Under the pieces are notes generated by a model. That model was not told the DNA's origin and did no database searches. It saw only the letters and a program-made list of their open reading frames with translations. A stretch of 8,307 nt of DNA, from assembly GCA_030045175.1 (NCBI GenBank), contig JASIBM010000341.1:1-8307 (forward strand), in the 5' to 3' direction. Made by a program: the position numbers and the translations under genes. This DNA is from Streptosporangiaceae bacterium. Its GTDB lineage: Bacteria; Actinomycetota; Actinomycetes; Streptosporangiales; Streptosporangiaceae. Positions 5,931-8,307 of the stretch are shown here, piece by piece. Numbering within the stretch: the first letter of the stretch is position 1; each line of letters starts with the position of its first letter.

Positions 5931-7333
5931 CCGAGCTTGCCCCCAGTCAGGCGCAGGCCACGGTGGCACAGCGGCTCGGGCCGGCCGCGCAGTACGCGCT
6001 GCTGGCCGGACCCCTGCTGTCGATGGTGGACTCCAGCATCGTGAACGTGGCGGTCGAGCCGATCGCGAAGGAGCTGAACGCGAGCCTGACCGTCGTGCAG
6101 TGGGCAGTCAGCGGCTACCTGCTCGCGCTCGCCGCCGGGCTCGCCGCCACCGCGTTCCTCGCTCGCCGGTTCGGCACGCTGCCCGTATACCGGGCCAGCG
6201 TCATCGCGTTCACGATCACGTCAGCGTTGTGCGCGGCCGCCCCCAGCGCACAGGTCCTTGACGGCGCCCGCGTCTTGCAGGGGCTGGCCGCCGCCCCGCT
6301 TGTGCCGCTCTCGATGAGCATGATGCTGGGCCGGGGCGGAGGTGGCCGGGGCATATCACCGCTCGCCGGGATCATGCTGTTCCTCGGCCCGGCTCTCGGC
6401 CCTACCGCCGGGGGCGCGCTCATCGGCGCCGTCGGCTGGCGCAGCATCTTCCTGATCAACGTGCCGCTGGGGGCGACAGCCGCGGCGGTCATCGGCGCGA
6501 TCCCCGCCTCGCTGGTGCCACCCAGCCGGCCCGGAGCCCGGTTCGACCTGCTTGGCCTGGTGCTGCTCGGTGCCGGGCTGACCGCGCTGCTGTATGGGGT
6601 CAGCCAGGGCGCCGCCGACGGATGGGCCGCGGCTACCGCGTGGGGACCGTGCGGCGCGGGGGCCGGGCTCGCGGCCTGTTACGCCGCGTGGGCGGGGCGC
6701 GCCGACCAGCCCGCGCTTGACCTGTCGCTGGCCAGGCAGCCGATCCCCGCCCTCTCGATGGGACTGTGCGCGCTAGCCTCGGTGGTGACCTGGGCTGCGA
6801 TCTTCCTGCTGCCGACATTCGTGCAGTCCGCCCAGGGGCACAGCGCCCTCGCGGCGGGCCTGACCATGTTGCCCCAGGGCATCATCACCGGAGTGTCCGC
6901 TGCCCTGGGCCCGCGCGTGCTCACCCGCTTCACCGTGCGCGCGACCGTGGCGGCCGGGTTCGTGGTCCTGGCGACGGCCAGCCTCGGAATGCTCCTCATC
7001 GGCGCCGGCACCCCGCTGTGGCTGACGGCGACGATCCTGGCCTGCCGCTCGGTCTCGATCGGCCTGGTCATCAGCCCGCTGCTGCAGGCCCTGACCGATC
7101 GGCTGCGGCCCGAGCAAATGGCCGACGCCAGCACGCTGTTCAATGTCTGCCAGCGAATCGCAGGCTCTTTCGGCATCAGCCTGATCGCCGCGCTCTACGC
7201 GGCGCGCGCCGTGGCCGTTGGCCCCGTTCCGGCGTTGCACCTGACCGGCCTCGTGATCACCGCGATCTCAGCCGTAGGCGCGCTCGCCGCGCTGGCCCTG
7301 CCCGGGTCCCGCAACACCACACTGGCCCGGTGA
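5927..7333 (+). CDS. MFS exporter, DHA2 (EmrB/QacA-like) drug:H+ antiporter family
   Basis: A 468-residue inner-membrane transporter starting at GTG 5927, which overlaps the padR TGA as GTGA and has AGGGAG 5 nt upstream, implying translational coupling. Family signatures: VDSSIVNVAVEPI (34-46, helix-1 motif), RVLQGLAAAPLVPLSM (115-130, motif B with Arg115), GPALGPTAGGALIG (154-167, antiporter motif C) and GWRSIFLINVPLG (170-182). About 14 hydrophobic segments fit the DHA2 group, which expels lipophilic or cationic compounds using the proton gradient. Motif A between helices 2 and 3 is eroded: the usual GrLADRfGRR reads AFLARRFGTLP (76-86), so the conserved Asp is Arg80 and the following basic residues are gone. 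The helix-1 Pro is also displaced (NVAVEP rather than NVALP). The exported compound is unknown. Linkage to a PadR regulator favours a toxic or aromatic substrate. Confidence 0.92.
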   Translation: MTELAPSQAQATVAQRLGPAAQYALLAGPLLSMVDSSIVNVAVEPIAKELNASLTVVQWAVSGYLLALAAGLAATAFLARRFGTLPVYRASVIAFTITSALCAAAPSAQVLDGARVLQGLAAAPLVPLSMSMMLGRGGGGRGISPLAGIMLFLGPALGPTAGGALIGAVGWRSIFLINVPLGATAAAVIGAIPASLVPPSRPGARFDLLGLVLLGAGLTALLYGVSQGAADGWAAATAWGPCGAGAGLAACYAAWAGRADQPALDLSLARQPIPALSMGLCALASVVTWAAIFLLPTFVQSAQGHSALAAGLTMLPQGIITGVSAALGPRVLTRFTVRATVAAGFVVLATASLGMLLIGAGTPLWLTATILACRSVSIGLVISPLLQALTDRLRPEQMADASTLFNVCQRIAGSFGISLIAALYAARAVAVGPVPALHLTGLVITAISAVGALAALALPGSRNTTLAR

Positions 7334-7348
7334 TGACAAGTCCATAGG

Positions 7349-7388
7349 TCCCACGCCGCCTCGCCCCCCGGGGCGAGGCGGCGCGGGA
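7349..7388 (+). terminator. Strong GC-rich hairpin terminator after the MFS gene
   Basis: Fourteen perfectly complementary bases on each side (7354-7367 and 7370-7383, core CGCCGCCTCGCCCC) are extended outward by TCCC/GGGA beyond one A-C mismatch. The arms leave only two bases between them, so the innermost pairs must open to form the loop. It starts 16 bp after the exporter stop. There is no T-tract, as is common for actinobacterial terminators. Because it is nearly symmetric it could also stop transcription arriving on the minus strand from the right. Confidence 0.85.
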
Positions 7389-7513
7389 TTGCCCGATTCA
7401 CCCCTTGCGCCCGGCTGACCGGACCCCCGCGCTGACACCATGGACCTGGCGTAAGGAGCCGGGATCCAGACAGCTTTCGCCAAGGCTCGCCAGGACGGCT
7501 GACGCACTCCGCG

Positions 7514-7533
7514 GCCGGGCTGGCAGGCCCGGC
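7514..7533 (-). terminator. Hairpin after the membrane-protein gene
   Basis: GCCGGGC (7514-7520) and GCCCGGC (7527-7533) form a perfect 7-bp stem with a 6-nt loop, 20 nt past the stop of the minus-strand membrane-protein gene. There is no T-tract. The position suits a terminator for that operon. The rest of 7389-7552 holds no convincing gene. Confidence 0.5.
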
Positions 7534-7552
7534 GGCACCCTAGCTGACCTCA

Positions 7553-8230
7553 TCATGACTCCCCGGCGGGATCGCGGGCTCCGCGAACCGTGAGCAATGT
7601 CAGTCCCGCGGTGAACACCAGCCCGGCGCAGATCGCCGCGCCCAGGTCGCGCGGTGGCCGGGCGGGCCAGAGCCATGGCGTTGTCACCGCCGGGCCGTGC
7701 CATTGCGTGTACAACCCGTACACGCCGGCCATGAGGTAGCCCGCCGGGCCGATCCAGGCCAGGCCGCCGCCGATGGCGACGGCGCACAGCAGGCCGATGC
7801 CGGTCATCCCGGCCACGTTGCGCAGGACATCCAGGCTCCCGCCTGCCAGCCGCGCGCCGGTCCCAGCGGCGGCGAGCGCGCTCGCCGCCGCCATGGTCAG
7901 CGCCAGCGCGGTGGCTAGCCGCAGGGCCGGCAGCCATCGGGCCGCGACGCGTTCTGGCTCGCCGAGCGGGCTGGCGGTCGTGACCGTGATGGCAGCCGCG
8001 GCGCCGGCCTCGAACACCAGCGGGAGCTGCAGCGCGCCATAGGTGTCCCAGTGCCCGGTCAGCGCGATCCTCAGCCCGGCAGCGCAGGCCGCGATCACTG
8101 CCACGGCGGCAGGGACCCTGCGGCTGGCGGCGTGCAGGCGCACCAGGCGCAGTCCCGCTCGGGCTGATCGCAGTGGCCCAGCCCGCATGCCAGGCGCCGC
8201 ATCCGGCTGGCGCGGCCGCGCGGCCGTCAC
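7553..8230 (-). CDS. Multi-pass membrane protein of unknown function
   Basis: A 225-residue protein starting at GTG 8230 and ending at TGA 7553-7555. The N-terminus is basic (about 1-38, many Arg). Around six hydrophobic segments follow, roughly 40-57, 67-85, 101-122, 139-158, 160-175 and 196-215. Conserved-looking polar islands between them are PLGEPERVAARWLPALRL (88-105), RNVAGMTGIGLL (137-148) and TTPWLWPARPPRDLGA (183-198). I recall similar uncharacterised actinobacterial membrane proteins, but know no assigned function. No ABC-transporter ATPase or enzyme motif is present. The start overlaps the stop of the upstream gene as GTGA, so the two are probably translated together, which suggests that the membrane protein and the upstream product act in one process. 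Confidence 0.75.
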   Translation of the reverse strand: MTAARPRQPDAAPGMRAGPLRSARAGLRLVRLHAASRRVPAAVAVIAACAAGLRIALTGHWDTYGALQLPLVFEAGAAAAITVTTASPLGEPERVAARWLPALRLATALALTMAAASALAAAGTGARLAGGSLDVLRNVAGMTGIGLLCAVAIGGGLAWIGPAGYLMAGVYGLYTQWHGPAVTTPWLWPARPPRDLGAAICAGLVFTAGLTLLTVRGARDPAGES

Positions 8231-8307
8231 GGCAGCTGCGCCAGCGTGATCTGTCCGGCCCGCAGCGCGGCCAGGTGCGCGGCGAGCCAGTCGCGCCTGG
8301 CAGGCAG
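8227..8307 (-). CDS. C-terminal fragment of an upstream gene, possibly a winged-helix regulator
   Basis: A minus-strand frame is open from the right window edge to TGA at 8227-8229, giving 26 residues with high-GC third positions; its 5' part lies outside the window. The end reads PARRDWLAAHLAALRAG followed by QITLAQLP. PARRDWLAAHLAALRAG resembles the last helix of small ArsR/MarR-like winged-helix proteins (typically ..G...f..H..ALR..), but 26 residues cannot prove this. The GTGA overlap with the following membrane-protein gene is the main support that the frame is real. Confidence 0.55.
   Translation of the reverse strand: MPARRDWLAAHLAALRAGQITLAQLP

Noticed and set aside
7405..7593. Possible small plus-strand gene
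   Set aside because: 62 codons with no ribosome site or recognisable motif, running into the end of the minus-strand membrane-protein gene.
1..8307. Defence island, CRISPR array, toxin-antitoxin pair or mobile element
   Set aside because: No repeats with spacers, transposase or integrase motifs, attachment-site repeats or nuclease/toxin signatures were seen; the content looks like ordinary chromosome.

Overview
This is a high-GC (roughly 70% by eye) stretch of a probable Actinomycetota genome. Coding frames are strongly G/C-biased in third positions, GTG starts are common, and two gene pairs overlap by GTGA. The families present (an actinobacterial-type transglycosylase with a basic N-terminal tail, a PadR regulator with a 14-helix-type efflux pump, soluble transhydrogenase) fit a soil actinomycete, but the genus cannot be fixed from sequence alone. 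There are no rRNA or tRNA genes, insertion sequences, CRISPR arrays or obvious phage genes. No stretch without a gene exceeds about 220 bases.

Layout. 1-1025 (minus): a Rieske [2Fe-2S] protein with a long helical C-terminal part, running off the left edge. Its promoter (1064-1094) has the 19-bp spacer and dyad of a MerR/SoxR-type activated promoter. 1240-2148 (plus): a divergent, membrane-anchored GT51-like peptidoglycan transglycosylase. 2248-3825 (plus): a polytopic GT-C (GT39/ArnT-like) glycosyltransferase. 3870-5279 (minus), convergent with it: sthA, soluble NAD(P)+ transhydrogenase. 5280-5363: a compact divergent promoter region with a perfect 12-bp palindrome. 5364-5930 (plus): a PadR-family regulator, overlapping by 4 bp a DHA2-type MFS exporter (5927-7333). 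7349-7388: a very strong GC hairpin terminator. 7553-8230 (minus): a multi-helix membrane protein of unknown function, overlapping by 4 bp the tail of an upstream gene (8227-8307) that may encode a small winged-helix regulator.

How the genes may work together. Two small regulatory units stand out: padR plus MFS exporter, divergent from sthA and sharing one palindromic control region; and the possible regulator plus membrane protein pair at the right end. The two envelope genes (transglycosylase and GT-C enzyme) are adjacent but separated by about 100 bp, so co-transcription is only possible. The Rieske gene and sthA are both redox functions and may respond to redox or toxic stress, but this is inference. 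Most of the window is ordinary chromosomal content. The most informative non-coding signals are the MerR-type promoter and the symmetric padR/sthA promoter palindrome.
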